From Brenneria bubanii (GTDB lineage: Bacteria; Pseudomonadota; Gammaproteobacteria; Enterobacterales; Enterobacteriaceae): a stretch of DNA of 64,000 nucleotides. A program made the translations under genes and the position numbers. The stretch is taken from NCBI RefSeq assembly GCF_022378355.1, contig NZ_JAKMAJ010000001.1:62001-126000 (forward strand), written 5' to 3'. Every line of letters starts with the position of its first letter. Position 1 is the stretch's first letter. Below the pieces are notes generated by a model. It ran no database searches and was not told the origin of the DNA. It saw nothing but the letters and a program-made list of their open reading frames with translations. This document shows positions 18,640 to 28,887 of the stretch, in pieces.

Positions 18640-20469
18640 TTACAGCCGGTTAAGCAACTGTTTCAGATCCTTGCCTTTCTGGCTTTGATTATTTTTATCG
18701 GCCCACTCGTTTAAGCGCCTTTTCATTTCGTCCTGTAAACGCTTACGCAACAGTTGCTCGACCTGTAGCTGATAGCTCAGCTTATCCCACGGACCGTATA
18801 TGCGTAATGGAATGGCCGTATTTTGCAATATCTTGATTAATTGTTCATCGCCGTGCCAGCCCTGAAGCACCCTCACGCCCAAATTGCTGTCACAGGTTCT
18901 GGCTAAAAGATCCAGTTGTCCGTTTCCGGTCAGCGACAAAAACTCAGAGCTGCCGTTGAGATCGCTTATCCGCAGTTTTCCCGCATTCAGTTGCACATTG
19001 CCGGTCAATAACCGCACTTCGGTATAGCGCTCATAGCGATCCATTCCCTGAACGCTGCTGTTGCCACGCGCCACCGCCATTTGCACCATCTGATGAATAT
19101 TCAATCCCTGTAAACGCAGATCGGTGACTTTCACGGCCGCCTTCCCTTGCCACTGTCGGGTAATGGCGGGAAGCGTCAACGAATTACCGCTAAATTGGCC
19201 GTTCATCGAGAATTTACCGCTCAAGGTTTCAGGCAAAGCAAAAACGGTCGTCAGCGAGGCGATATCCATATTATCAACCTCGGGCTGAAGCATGATGGCG
19301 GGAGAAGCCTTGGCATCCATTTTACCCGGCAGAGAAAAGCGCCCCTCGCCCAGCTTGCCGCTCAGGGTCGCGACATTCAGCACGCCCTGCTGATTGGTCG
19401 CCTGAAGAACAAACTGCCTGATATCAAGACTGCGATAGACCAACGCATCCGCCTGCAGGGAAAAACGCGCGGAAAAACCCGCTAGACCGCCATCACTGTC
19501 TTTTTGCTGTTCGGAGGAGATAACCGGCTTACCCGCTTTACCAGGCACGGAGGGGGAGCCTTTCTGAGCAGCAACGCGGGAGCCAAGCAAGGCATCCAGA
19601 TCGATTTTGTCAGATTTCAGATCCAGCACATAGTCGGGAATATCGCCGAGCGTCGCGCTGCCGCTGCCGGTCAGCTGGCTTTCGTTGGCGCTCAGCGCCA
19701 GTTGGCTCAATGTGATTTTTTCAGGCTGACGCTGATAGCTGGCCTGCAGGCTGCCCTTGCCGGAAATCCCGCCGCCCGGAATATCCGCGCCCTGAAGTTG
19801 ATATTCCAGTTTTTCGATATTCGCATTTACCTGCTGCGGGAAATGCGCCATGTCCATATTCGCCGCCAGAGAAAACAGGATATCTCGCTGATCGCGATTG
19901 ATACGACTGGACAGCTCAATATGCACCTGTCGATTACCATCCTGCGCCATCAATAAGTCAATATCGCGAACGTTTATCTCTTCATCATCACTGCGCTGCA
20001 GAATCAGCAGGCTGTCAGCAATCCTCAGTTTATCAATATCCAGTTGCCAACCCCGCCCCTCCGCGGGAGTCGACCCTGACGGCGGAGCGATGGGCGCATT
20101 ACTGGATGGCTTAACCTCGCTGTCCGGCGTCAATCGAATGACCGCGCCTTTAAGCATGACCTGTTTAACCACCAGTTTATGAGAGAGAAGCGGCCAGAGC
20201 TTAACGTCCAGACGCATGTTTTCCGCACTGACCACCGGCGCGTCCGCCCCCGGCGCGCTCAGCGCCATGCCGCCGGATAAAATGCTGAGCTGCGGCCAGA
20301 CATGCCAGCGCAGATCGCCATCCAGACGTAGCTGATAACCGCTACGCGCCTCGACCTGCTTGACCATGTAAGCGCGAAAATCATTGGGATTAACCAGCAT
20401 TACCAGCGCCGTCATTCCTGCCACCAATACAACAAGCAGAATCGCCAGCGTTGTCAGAAATCTTCTCAT
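18640..20469 (-). CDS. asmA: AsmA-family outer-membrane assembly/lipid transport protein
   Basis: Inner-membrane-anchored periplasmic protein of the AsmA-like family, linked in E. coli to outer-membrane biogenesis and now placed among bridge-like lipid-transfer proteins. The 609-residue protein has one N-terminal membrane anchor (FLTTLAILLVVLVAGMTALV). The AsmA domain repeats follow, and the conserved C-terminal part runs RTCDSNLGVRVLQGWHGDEQ to IPLRIYGPWDKLSYQLQVEQ. Its length is near the 617 of E. coli AsmA. It lies just downstream of dcd, as in E. coli. Confidence 0.94.
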   Translation of the reverse strand: MRRFLTTLAILLVVLVAGMTALVMLVNPNDFRAYMVKQVEARSGYQLRLDGDLRWHVWPQLSILSGGMALSAPGADAPVVSAENMRLDVKLWPLLSHKLVVKQVMLKGAVIRLTPDSEVKPSSNAPIAPPSGSTPAEGRGWQLDIDKLRIADSLLILQRSDDEEINVRDIDLLMAQDGNRQVHIELSSRINRDQRDILFSLAANMDMAHFPQQVNANIEKLEYQLQGADIPGGGISGKGSLQASYQRQPEKITLSQLALSANESQLTGSGSATLGDIPDYVLDLKSDKIDLDALLGSRVAAQKGSPSVPGKAGKPVISSEQQKDSDGGLAGFSARFSLQADALVYRSLDIRQFVLQATNQQGVLNVATLSGKLGEGRFSLPGKMDAKASPAIMLQPEVDNMDIASLTTVFALPETLSGKFSMNGQFSGNSLTLPAITRQWQGKAAVKVTDLRLQGLNIHQMVQMAVARGNSSVQGMDRYERYTEVRLLTGNVQLNAGKLRISDLNGSSEFLSLTGNGQLDLLARTCDSNLGVRVLQGWHGDEQLIKILQNTAIPLRIYGPWDKLSYQLQVEQLLRKRLQDEMKRRLNEWADKNNQSQKGKDLKQLLNRL

Positions 20470-20513
20470 GCCATCCTCATTGTCATTCGCTTCTCACCGC
20501 TAATTATGGGCAG

Positions 20514-21095
20514 TTAGTCTTTATCGATGCGGCTCGCCACTGCGCCTTGCTGATCTCTATATTTTGCATCCTGACGACGGTTATAAGGCCGCGCGGCCGG
20601 ACCTGACAGCGGTTCAAAACTCAACGCGCCGATCATCATCCCGGGACGCAGCGCCAAAGGCAACTTACCTGAATTATAGAACTCCAGCACGATTCTTCCT
20701 TGCCAACCGGGATCGATGCGATGCGCGGTAACGTGCACCATCAGACCTAAACGCGCCAGAGAAGAGCGCCCGTCAAGCCAGCCGACCAGATTATCCGGCA
20801 ATGTGACCGACTCCAGCGTGACCGCCAACGCCAGTTCGCCCGGATGCAGAAAGAAGGCTTCGCCCTCCGGCAGATTTATCTCATCACTCATCACGCGATC
20901 CAACGCCGCGCTGACTTCATCCTTCGGGCCGCTTAAATCAATAAAAGCGGCGGTGTGCCCTCTGAATACCCGAAATTGGTTGCCTAAGCGGACATCAACG
21001 GTCGCGCCATTAATTCTTTCTGTCGGCGGGCGCGGTGTAATCAGTAATTTGCCATCGTCCATCCAGGCTTCAATATCACGGTCACACAATCTCAT
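20514..21095 (-). CDS. dcd: dCTP deaminase
   Basis: Deaminates dCTP to dUTP, the main source of dUMP for thymidylate synthesis in enterobacteria. With the ATG at 21093-21095 the protein begins [17 protein letters not shown] and has 193 residues, the E. coli length; an ATG 12 nt upstream is less likely. [20 protein letters not shown] with [17 protein letters not shown] marks the trimeric dCTP deaminase/dUTPase fold and its active-site region. It lies 40 nt after udk. Confidence 0.96.
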   Translation of the reverse strand: MRLCDRDIEAWMDDGKLLITPRPPTERINGATVDVRLGNQFRVFRGHTAAFIDLSGPKDEVSAALDRVMSDEINLPEGEAFFLHPGELALAVTLESVTLPDNLVGWLDGRSSLARLGLMVHVTAHRIDPGWQGRIVLEFYNSGKLPLALRPGMMIGALSFEPLSGPAARPYNRRQDAKYRDQQGAVASRIDKD

Positions 21096-21135
21096 TTTTT
21101 TCTCCACTCAAATACCAGGCAGGATAGCCAAAGGA

Positions 21136-21777
21136 TTATTCGAAAAACTGGCTTATTTTGGCTTTCAGAATGTCAATCGCAATACGGTTTTTCCCACCGC
21201 GCGGCACGATAATATCGGCGTATTGTTTTGAGGGTTCGATAAATTGCATAAACATTGGACGCACCGTTTTCTGATACTGCGCCATCACGGAATCCATTGA
21301 ACGGCCGCGTTCGTTGACATCCCGACGCATACGGCGCATCAGGCAAATATCCAGCGGCGTGTCGACAAAAATGGAAAAATGCATCTCATCGCGCAAACGG
21401 GCTTCCGTCAGTAGCAGGATTCCCTCCAGAATAATCACCTTCTTCGGCTCAAGGTGTATCGTTTCCTGCTTACGCGTATGCTCAACGTAGCTGTATAAAG
21501 GAAGTTCTATCGCCTGACCCGCTTTCAGCATTTTCAAATGCGTCAGCAGCAGGCTGTGATCCATGGCGCTGGGATGATCATAGTTGGTCTTGACCCGCTC
21601 TTCCATCGTCAGATGACTTTGATCTTTGTAGTAACTATCTTCAGGTATCACACCAATATGCTGGTCACCGACCTGGTCACGCAATTCTCGGTACAACGTG
21701 CTGGAAATAAGACTTTTACCGGAAGCTGACGCTCCCGCTATCCCGATGATGACACACTGGTGAGACTTATCAGTCAT
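21136..21777 (-). CDS. udk: Uridine/cytidine kinase
   Basis: Phosphorylates uridine and cytidine to UMP and CMP in pyrimidine salvage. I chose the ATG at 21775-21777 ([15 protein letters not shown]), giving 213 residues as in E. coli; a longer frame would add 22 non-conserved residues. The P-loop is [20 protein letters not shown] and NYDHPSAMD are the substrate and catalytic Asp region. It leads the udk-dcd-asmA set on the minus strand. Confidence 0.96.
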   Translation of the reverse strand: MTDKSHQCVIIGIAGASASGKSLISSTLYRELRDQVGDQHIGVIPEDSYYKDQSHLTMEERVKTNYDHPSAMDHSLLLTHLKMLKAGQAIELPLYSYVEHTRKQETIHLEPKKVIILEGILLLTEARLRDEMHFSIFVDTPLDICLMRRMRRDVNERGRSMDSVMAQYQKTVRPMFMQFIEPSKQYADIIVPRGGKNRIAIDILKAKISQFFE

Positions 21778-21918
21778 GGTATTAAAGACCTGATTAACAT
21801 AAAAAAGAGAGGGGATGCACCAACAGGTGCGATGACGCGGCAATTATAGGGAGTTAGCGCTGTTCACGCCAGCGTTTCCACCACCATGCGGGCGCAAGCG
21901 CTCGAAGGAGAAACATTC

Positions 21919-21977
21919 TGCCGCGGGTTCGCGTCCGCGCGGGAGGCGGGGGGGAAAACGGGCGCGGACGCGCGGCA
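21919..21977. repeat. GC-rich long inverted repeat between mrp and udk
   Basis: CGCGTCCGCGC (21930-21940) pairs perfectly with GCGCGGACGCG (21962-21972), and TGCCGCG (21919-21925) pairs with CGCGGCA (21971-21977) around it. The loop is G-rich. It could be a REP-like or transcript-stabilising structure between the mrp terminator hairpin and udk. Confidence 0.4.
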
Positions 21978-22023
21978 TCATCCGTCTGGGCGAGCCAGCG
22001 GGAAGCGCGGCAACGGCAAGGGC

Positions 22024-22065
22024 GGATAAAGCCTTCCCCGACGACCGCCGCGGGAAGGCTTTATC
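22024..22065 (-). terminator. Hairpin terminator after mrp
   Basis: GATAAAGCCTTCCC and GGGAAGGCTTTATC form a 14-bp stem with a 13-nt GC-rich loop, starting about 10 nt after the mrp stop. The stem itself carries AAAG on one side and CTTT on the other, as in terminators whose U-tract lies within the stem end. Confidence 0.6.
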
Positions 22066-22074
22066 ATCCTTCAG

Positions 22075-23184
22075 CTAAAGCGCTCGAAAGGAAATTTCCG
22101 TCGGGATAACTTCACCTTGCCAATAAAGCTGCGCGGCGACCTGACCGGCCAACTCGCGGTATAGCGACGTGAACTCGCTTTCTGGATGGCTGACTACCGT
22201 CGGTTCGCCGCGATCCAAATCTTCCCGCAACGAAATATGCAGCGGCAACTGTCCCAGCAACGCGCAATGGTATTTTTCCGCCAGTTTTTGCGCCCCGCCG
22301 GTACCGAAAATCGGTTCCAGATGACCGCAGTTGCTGCAAATATGGACGCTCATGTTTTCCACGATGCCCAATACCGGCACGCTGACTTTCTCAAACATGG
22401 CGATCCCTTTCATGGCATCCATCAGCGCAATATCCTGCGGCGTGGTCACCACCACCGCGCCGGTGACAGGAATATTCTGCGCCAGCGTCAGTTGGATATC
22501 GCCGGTTCCCGGCGGCATATCCAGCACCAGATAATCCAGATCCGGCCAGAGGGTATCCTGCAGCAGTTGCAATAACGCCTTGCTCGCCATCGGACCGCGC
22601 CACACCATCGCGTTATCGTCGGTGACCAGATAACCAATCGAATTGGTGGCCAGCCCGTGAGCCACGATCGGCGCCATGTGCTGGCCGTCTGGTGAAGTCG
22701 GGCGTTCGCTTGCGGTCCCCAGCATGGTAGGAATCGAGGGGCCGTAAATATCGGCGTCCAGAATACCGACGTTGGCGCCTTCCGCCGCCAGCGCCAGCGC
22801 CATATTTACCGCAGTGCTGGATTTGCCGACCCCTCCTTTACCGGAGCTGACCGCGATAATATTCTTAACCCCGTTGATGCCGGCCTGATCGTTCACCCGG
22901 CGTAATGTGGCGATATTTTGCGTCATGCGCCACTCCACCGCTTTTGCGCCTGACAGGCGCAGCAGTTCATCGCTTACCGTCTCTTTTAAGGCCGCCATAC
23001 CGCTCAGCCAGGCAAACGGCATGACTAATTCAATATGCAGCACGTCATCCAGCAAGGCGCAGTGATGCAGCGCGTTCAACGTCGTCAGGTTATTTTTCAG
23101 TGTCGGGTGCTGAAAAGTCGAGAGAACCCCGGCCACCATGGCATGCAATGCCTCTGGACGCTGTTCGGGGAATTTAGCATTCAT
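22075..23184 (-). CDS. apbC: Iron-sulfur cluster carrier, Mrp/ApbC
   Basis: P-loop ATPase that binds and delivers Fe-S clusters in the cytoplasm. The 369-residue protein has a short N-terminal MIP18-like domain, then the deviant Walker A SSGKGGVGKSSTAVN near residue 115, DADIYGPSIPTM, and the cluster-ligating CSNC pair near residue 285. It is divergent from metG across about 250 bp, the same arrangement as in E. coli. Confidence 0.95.
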   Translation of the reverse strand: MNAKFPEQRPEALHAMVAGVLSTFQHPTLKNNLTTLNALHHCALLDDVLHIELVMPFAWLSGMAALKETVSDELLRLSGAKAVEWRMTQNIATLRRVNDQAGINGVKNIIAVSSGKGGVGKSSTAVNMALALAAEGANVGILDADIYGPSIPTMLGTASERPTSPDGQHMAPIVAHGLATNSIGYLVTDDNAMVWRGPMASKALLQLLQDTLWPDLDYLVLDMPPGTGDIQLTLAQNIPVTGAVVVTTPQDIALMDAMKGIAMFEKVSVPVLGIVENMSVHICSNCGHLEPIFGTGGAQKLAEKYHCALLGQLPLHISLREDLDRGEPTVVSHPESEFTSLYRELAGQVAAQLYWQGEVIPTEISFRAL

Positions 23185-23441
23185 TCCGGCTCCTTAAAAT
23201 TTTCATTATTTAACCGTAAATCGGTTATAGCATATCAGATGGTGAAGGCGACTTACGCCACGCGCCGTAAAAATTAAATCGTCGCATCGCGCCAGTTCTG
23301 CCTAAAACGTCGCCATTGAGACTGAATCATCCGGCCCGCTCAGCTGCCGCGGACAGCTTTAGGCAAGGCAGCGGTTTACGCAGTAAGGCGCTATCGGTTA
23401 ACATCAATGACCCTCAATCACCAAAAGAAAGCAAGTTCCTC

Positions 23442-25469
23442 ATGACTCAAGTCGCAAAGAAAATATTGGTAACGTGCGCGTTGCCTTACGCTAATGGTTC
23501 GATCCACCTCGGTCATATGCTTGAACACATTCAGGCGGATATCTGGGTTCGTTACCAGCGAATGCGCGGCAACCAGGTTTACTTTATCTGTGCAGACGAT
23601 GCCCACGGCACGCCGATCATGCTGAAAGCTCAGCAGATGGGAATTGCGCCCGAGCAAATGATTGCGGCGATGAGTCAGGAACATCAGCAGGATTTCGCTG
23701 GCTTCAACATCAGCTATGACAATTATCACTCTACGCACAGCGAAGAAAACCGTGAACTGTCGGCCCTGATTTATACCCGGCTCAAAGAGGACGGTTTTAT
23801 TAAAAACCGCACTATCTCTCAGCTTTACGATCCGGAAAAAGGCATGTTCCTGCCGGACCGCTTTGTGAAAGGCACCTGTCCGAAATGCAAGGCGCCCGAT
23901 CAGTATGGCGATAACTGCGAAGTTTGCGGCGCGACCTATAGTCCGACCGATCTGATCGATCCCAAGTCAGCCGTTTCGGGCGCCACGCCGGTGATGCGCG
24001 AATCAGAGCACTTCTTTTTCGATTTGCCGGCATTCAGCGACATGCTGCAAGCCTGGACCCGTTCGGGCGCGCTGCAAGAACAGGTCGCCAATAAGATGCA
24101 GGAATGGTTCGATGCCGGTCTGCAACAGTGGGATATTTCCCGTGATGCGCCCTATTTCGGTTTTGAAGTGCCGGATGCGCCGGGTAAATATTTCTATGTC
24201 TGGCTGGATGCGCCGATCGGCTACATGGGATCATTCAAAAACCTGTGCGACAAGCAAGGCGATCTCAGCTTCGACGAATTCTGGCGGAAAGACTCCGCCG
24301 CCGATCTGTACCATTTCATCGGTAAAGACATCGTGTACTTCCACAGCCTGTTCTGGCCGGCCATGCTGGAAGGCAGCAACTTCCGTAAGCCGACCAACCT
24401 GTTTGTACACGGTTACGTGACGGTCAACGGCGCAAAAATGTCGAAATCACGCGGTACCTTCATCAAGGCCGGAACCTATCTGCAACATCTGGATGCCGAC
24501 TGTCTGCGTTACTATTACGCGGCGAAACTCTCTTCGCGCATTGATGATATCGACCTCAATCTGGAAGATTTTGTCCAGCGCGTGAATACCGACATCGTTA
24601 ACAAGCTGGTCAATCTGGCCTCCCGGAATGCCGGTTTTATCAGCAAGCGTTTCGCGGGCAAATTGGCCGACAAACTGGCTGATGAAGCGCTGTATAAAAC
24701 CTTTACCGATGCGGCGCAAAGCATCGCTGAAGCATACAGCAACCGTGAATCAGGCAAAGCAATCCGCGAAATCATGGCGCTGGCCGATTTGGCCAACCGT
24801 TACGTGGATGAGCAAGCGCCGTGGGTGGTGGCGAAAGAGGAAGGCCGCGACGCCGACCTGCAGGCCATCTGCTCGATGGGCATCAATCTGTTCCGGGTTC
24901 TGATGACCTATCTGAAACCGGTGCTGCCGTCCCTGTCGCAACGCGCCGAAGTATTCCTGAATCAGGAACTCAGTTGGGACGAAATCGCCACGCCGTTAGT
25001 TAATCATCAGCTGAACGCGTTCAAAGCCCTCTTCAACCGCATCGATCTGGACAAGGTTAACGCCATGGTGAATGCCTCCAAAGAGGATATGGCGGCCGCC
25101 AAAGCCGCAACCGGTCCGCTGGCGGATAATCCCGTTCAGGAGACCATCAAGTTCGACGATTTTGATAAGGTAGATATGCGCATCGCCCTGATCAAACAGG
25201 CTGAACTGGTCGACGGTTCCGATAAGCTTCTGCGCCTGACGCTGGATTTGGGCGGAGAAACCCGTCAGGTGTTCTCCGGTATCCGCAGCGCCTATCCGGA
25301 TCCGTCCGAGCTGGAGGGCCGTCTGACGGTGATGGTTGCCAATCTGGCGCCGCGTAAAATGCGTTTTGGCGTATCGGAAGGCATGGTCATGGCTGCCGGC
25401 CCGGGCGGAAAAGAGATTTTCCTGCTTAGCCCGGACAGCGGCGCACAGCCCGGTATGCAGGTGAAATAA
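23442..25469 (+). CDS. metG: Methionyl-tRNA synthetase
   Basis: Charges initiator and elongator tRNA-Met. I chose the ATG at 23442 ([19 protein letters not shown]), giving 675 residues; the upstream open frame is not conserved-looking. Class I signatures HLGH and KMSKS are present, with a zinc knuckle [18 protein letters not shown] near residue 145 and a C-terminal tRNA-binding EMAP-II-like domain (about 570-675, [12 protein letters not shown]) that dimerises the enzyme. A strong terminator follows at 25549-25574. Confidence 0.97.
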   Translation: MTQVAKKILVTCALPYANGSIHLGHMLEHIQADIWVRYQRMRGNQVYFICADDAHGTPIMLKAQQMGIAPEQMIAAMSQEHQQDFAGFNISYDNYHSTHSEENRELSALIYTRLKEDGFIKNRTISQLYDPEKGMFLPDRFVKGTCPKCKAPDQYGDNCEVCGATYSPTDLIDPKSAVSGATPVMRESEHFFFDLPAFSDMLQAWTRSGALQEQVANKMQEWFDAGLQQWDISRDAPYFGFEVPDAPGKYFYVWLDAPIGYMGSFKNLCDKQGDLSFDEFWRKDSAADLYHFIGKDIVYFHSLFWPAMLEGSNFRKPTNLFVHGYVTVNGAKMSKSRGTFIKAGTYLQHLDADCLRYYYAAKLSSRIDDIDLNLEDFVQRVNTDIVNKLVNLASRNAGFISKRFAGKLADKLADEALYKTFTDAAQSIAEAYSNRESGKAIREIMALADLANRYVDEQAPWVVAKEEGRDADLQAICSMGINLFRVLMTYLKPVLPSLSQRAEVFLNQELSWDEIATPLVNHQLNAFKALFNRIDLDKVNAMVNASKEDMAAAKAATGPLADNPVQETIKFDDFDKVDMRIALIKQAELVDGSDKLLRLTLDLGGETRQVFSGIRSAYPDPSELEGRLTVMVANLAPRKMRFGVSEGMVMAAGPGGKEIFLLSPDSGAQPGMQVK

Positions 25470-25502
25470 TCAAACTCGCCGTCCGCCCCGCCGCGGGCGG
25501 CG

Positions 25503-25529
25503 GACAAAAACACGCCCGGTGTTTTTGTC
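25503..25529. repeat. AT-rich hairpin after metG
   Basis: GACAAAAACAC and GTGTTTTTGTC form a perfect 11-bp stem with a 5-nt loop, symmetrical with T-rich arms. It lies between the metG stop and the stronger terminator at 25549-25574 and may add to termination or 3' protection. Confidence 0.45.
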
Positions 25530-25548
25530 GCAGCCTCACATCAAACTC

Positions 25549-25574
25549 AGGCAGAACCATTGTTCTGCCTTTTT
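25549..25574 (+). terminator. Intrinsic terminator of metG
   Basis: AGGCAGAAC (25549-25557) and GTTCTGCCT (25562-25570) form a 9-bp stem with a 4-nt loop, followed by TTTT, 80 nt downstream of the metG stop. Confidence 0.85.
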
Positions 25575-25746
25575 AACGTCTTTTTTTAACATTTCGATTT
25601 TCAACATCTTTCGTCATTTGCCATTCAGTGTTACCAGATACAACCATGAAGCAACACAAATTCAACCAATCGTTATATAAACAGTGATATAACGCACAAA
25701 AATCCGGTTCTCAAACCCAGAAGAAAAGCCCTTAAATACTTAATTT

Positions 25747-25760
25747 TTGATTTGGCGCAA
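25747..25760. promoter_or_regulatory. Candidate FNR site upstream of fdnG
   Basis: TTGATTTGGCGCAA matches 8 of the 10 defined bases of the FNR consensus TTGAT-N4-ATCAA. A possible -10 TTAAAT lies at 25781-25786, which places the site close to the class II position near -41. Anaerobic FNR control of fdnGHI is known in E. coli; here it is inferred from the match only. Confidence 0.35.
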
Positions 25761-25827
25761 AACCCACAATTTGAGTGTTGTTAAATTGCCTGCAACAAAA
25801 ATGATACATAATAATATAGGGAAACTA

Positions 25828-28800
25828 ATGCAACTCAATCGAAGAGGTTTCTTTAAAGTTTGCGCGGGAGGCATGGCGGGGACCACGCTCGCGATGTTGG
25901 GTTTTGCCCCAACGGAAGCAATGGCAGCGGTACGGCAATACAAACTGCTGCGGGCCAAAGAAACGCGTAATAACTGTACCTACTGTTCCGTCGGCTGCGG
26001 CGTACTGATGTACAGTCTGGGCGATGGCGCCAAAAACGCCAAACCGTCTGTTTTTCATATCGAAGGCGATGCCGACCATCCGGTCAGCCGCGGTTCTTTA
26101 TGTCCCAAAGGCGCAGGCCTGGTGGACTATATTCACAGCAAAAACCGCCTTCTTTATCCGGAATATCGCGCGCCGGGGTCAGACAAATGGCAACGTATCA
26201 GTTGGCAAGACGCCATCGATCGCATCGCGCGGCTGATGAAAGCGGATCGCGACGCCAATTTCCAGCGCGTCAATGCCAAAGGCGATACCGTTAACCGCTG
26301 GACGACCACCGGGATGCTGTGTTCATCCGCCGCCAGCAACGAAACCGGGCTCCTCGACCAGAAATTCACCCGCTCGCTGGGCATGGTCGCCATCGACTGT
26401 CAGGCTCGTCTGTGCCACGGCCCGACCGTTGCCGCTCTGGCGCCGACCTTCGGACGCGGCGCCATGACCAATAACTGGGTCGATATCAAAAACGCCAATG
26501 TGATTATCGTCATGGGCGGCAACCCGGCCGAGGCGCATCCGGTTGGTTTTAAATGGGCGATCGAAGCCAAAACGCACAATGACGCGAAACTGATTGTCGT
26601 CGATCCGCGTTTTAACCGTTCCGCCTCCGTCGCCGACCTTTACGCCCCTATCCGTGCCGGCTCGGATGCCGCATTTCTGCTTGGTATCGTTAACTACCTG
26701 ATTGTTAATGATAAAATTCATCACGACTACGTCACATCTTACACCAATGCCAGCCTGATTGTGCGCGATGACTTCAGTTTTGATGAAGGCCTGTTCAGCG
26801 GTTACAACAAAGAGAGCCGTCAGTACGACAAATCCAGTTGGCAATACGAGCTGGACGCCATGGGCTTCGCCAAACGTGACAAGACGCTGTCCCACCCTCG
26901 CTGCGTGTGGAATCTGCTGAAAAAACACGTTGAGCGCTATACCCCGGAAATGGTGACGTCGTTATGCGGAACCCCGGCCAAAGCCTATGAGGAAATCTGC
27001 CGTTCGCTGGCCGAAACCTGCGCGCCGGACAAAACCACCACCTTCATGTATGCGCTGGGCTGGACCCACCACACCAACGGCGCGCAGATTATCCGGGCCG
27101 CGGCTATCATCCAGCTATTGCTGGGGAATATCGGTATGGTTGGCGGCGGCATCAACGCCCTGCGCGGCCACTCCAATATTCAGGGGTATACCGACCTGGG
27201 CCTGTTGAGCACCAACCTGCCGGGCTACATGCCGCTGCCGTCGGAAAAGCAAACCGATCTGAAAACCTATCTGGGACAAATCACGCCGGCGGCGCTATTG
27301 CCCGATCAGGTCAACTACTGGAAAAATACGCCAAAATTCTTTATCAGCATGATGAAGAGTTTCTTCGGCGAGAACGCGCAGGCCAGCAATAACTGGGGCT
27401 ATGACTGGTTGCCGAAATGGGATCGCAGTTACGACATCATCGCGCAAACCGAACTGATGATGGAAGGCAAAATCAACGGCTATATCGTCCAGGGTTTCAA
27501 CCCCGTCGCCGCGTTCGCCAATAAAAACAAAGCCAGCGAAGCCCTGTCGAAACTGAAATTTTTGGTGACTATCGACCCCCTGGCCACGGAAACCTCTACG
27601 TTCTGGCAGAACCATGGCGAATTCAACGACGTCGACACCTCGTCGATTCAAACTGAAGTATTCCGTCTGCCCGCATCCTGCTTTGCCGAAGAGGACGGTT
27701 CGATTGCCAACTCCGGCCGCTGGCTGCAATGGCACTGGGCTGCGGCGCAGCCGCCGGGAGAAGCGCTGCACGACGCTAAAATTCTCGGCAGGCTGATGAT
27801 GCGGCTGCGTGAACTTTATCAGGAAGAAGGCGGCGCCTATCCCGATCCGTTGATGAACATCAACTGGAACTATCAGGATCCGGAAGACCCGACGCCAGAA
27901 GAGATTGCCCGCGAGGCCAACGGGACTGCGCTGGCCGATATCTATGACGACGCCGGCAAGCTGGTGCTGAAAAAAGGTCAGCAAATCGCCGATTTTTCCC
28001 AGTTGCGCGATGACGGCACCACCGCCAGTTTCTGCTGGATTTATGCCGGCTGCTGGACCGAAGCCGGCAACCAGATGGACCGACGCGATAATGCCGATGC
28101 CGGCATGGGCTGTACGCCAAACTGGTCATGGGCATGGCCGCAAAACCGCCGCATTCTTTACAACCGCGCCTCCGCCGACCTGCAGGGCAAACCCTGGGAT
28201 AAGCGACGCAAACTGATGGAGTGGAACGGACAGAAATGGAGCGGCATTGATATTCCCGACTTCGCCAGCACCGTTCCGCCGGGGAAAGATACCGGGCCCT
28301 TTATCATGCAGCCGGAAGGTCTCGCCAGACTGTTTTCGATGGACAAACTGGTGGATGGCCCGTTCCCGGAACACTACGAGCCGATGGAAACGCCGCTAGG
28401 CACCAATCCGCTGCATCCCGCCGTGGTTTCAAACCCGGCGGCGCGTCTGTTCGCCAGCGATGCGAAGACCATGGGCTCGGCGAAAGACTTCCCTTACGTC
28501 GCGACGACCTATTCCATTACCGAGTTGTTCCGCCACTGGACCAAACACGCGCGGCTCAATGCGATAGTACAACCGGAGCAGTTCATTGAAATCGGTGAAA
28601 GTCTGGCGCAAAGCAAAGGCATTAAAGCGGGCGATGAAGTCAGGATTTCCTGCCAGCGCGGCTACATCAAAGCCAAAGCGGTGGTCACCAAACGCATTAA
28701 AACGCTGAACATTGCCGGCCAATCCGTTGAAACCGTTGGTATTCCTTGCCACTGGGGCTTTGAAGGCGCAACCCGTAAAGGCTTCCTGGCTAACACGCTC

Positions 28801-28875
28801 ACCCCCAGCGTCGGTGACGCTAACTCCCAAACGCCTGAATATAAAGCGTTTCTGGTTAATATAGAGAAGGTGTAA
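25828..28875 (+). CDS. fdnG: Formate dehydrogenase-N alpha subunit, cysteine variant
   Basis: Catalytic molybdenum (bis-MGD) subunit oxidising formate in the periplasm. I chose the ATG at 25828 (MQLNRRGFFKVCAGG): it follows an AGGGAAACTA ribosome site and gives 1015 residues, the E. coli FdnG length. A twin-arginine signal (NRRGFFKV) ends near AMA at residue 33. The [4Fe-4S] ligands are CTYCSVGCGVLMY with SLCPKGAG. Codon 196 is TGC (RLCHGPT), where E. coli FdnG/FdoG use TGA for selenocysteine, so this enzyme is a Cys form read by normal decoding. It is followed after 12 nt by fdnH and then fdnI. Confidence 0.95.
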   Translation: MQLNRRGFFKVCAGGMAGTTLAMLGFAPTEAMAAVRQYKLLRAKETRNNCTYCSVGCGVLMYSLGDGAKNAKPSVFHIEGDADHPVSRGSLCPKGAGLVDYIHSKNRLLYPEYRAPGSDKWQRISWQDAIDRIARLMKADRDANFQRVNAKGDTVNRWTTTGMLCSSAASNETGLLDQKFTRSLGMVAIDCQARLCHGPTVAALAPTFGRGAMTNNWVDIKNANVIIVMGGNPAEAHPVGFKWAIEAKTHNDAKLIVVDPRFNRSASVADLYAPIRAGSDAAFLLGIVNYLIVNDKIHHDYVTSYTNASLIVRDDFSFDEGLFSGYNKESRQYDKSSWQYELDAMGFAKRDKTLSHPRCVWNLLKKHVERYTPEMVTSLCGTPAKAYEEICRSLAETCAPDKTTTFMYALGWTHHTNGAQIIRAAAIIQLLLGNIGMVGGGINALRGHSNIQGYTDLGLLSTNLPGYMPLPSEKQTDLKTYLGQITPAALLPDQVNYWKNTPKFFISMMKSFFGENAQASNNWGYDWLPKWDRSYDIIAQTELMMEGKINGYIVQGFNPVAAFANKNKASEALSKLKFLVTIDPLATETSTFWQNHGEFNDVDTSSIQTEVFRLPASCFAEEDGSIANSGRWLQWHWAAAQPPGEALHDAKILGRLMMRLRELYQEEGGAYPDPLMNINWNYQDPEDPTPEEIAREANGTALADIYDDAGKLVLKKGQQIADFSQLRDDGTTASFCWIYAGCWTEAGNQMDRRDNADAGMGCTPNWSWAWPQNRRILYNRASADLQGKPWDKRRKLMEWNGQKWSGIDIPDFASTVPPGKDTGPFIMQPEGLARLFSMDKLVDGPFPEHYEPMETPLGTNPLHPAVVSNPAARLFASDAKTMGSAKDFPYVATTYSITELFRHWTKHARLNAIVQPEQFIEIGESLAQSKGIKAGDEVRISCQRGYIKAKAVVTKRIKTLNIAGQSVETVGIPCHWGFEGATRKGFLANTLTPSVGDANSQTPEYKAFLVNIEKV

Positions 28876-28887
28876 AGGTAGCCAACT

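Noticed and set aside
18395-18688. Plus-strand frame of 97 codons between the FadR-type gene and asmA
   Set aside because: It has low-complexity, Arg/Lys/Pro-rich content, runs into asmA on the other strand and matches no family I know.
26401-26430. Selenocysteine insertion element after codon 196 of fdnG
   Set aside because: The codon is TGC, not TGA, so no SECIS element is required, and I could not judge a remnant by eye.
26323-26928. Minus-strand frame of 201 codons opposite fdnG
   Set aside because: Same reason: an antisense shadow without ribosome site or family match.
27295-27984. Minus-strand frame of 229 codons opposite fdnG
   Set aside because: Antisense shadow of a GC-rich conserved gene; the sequence looks like no protein family.
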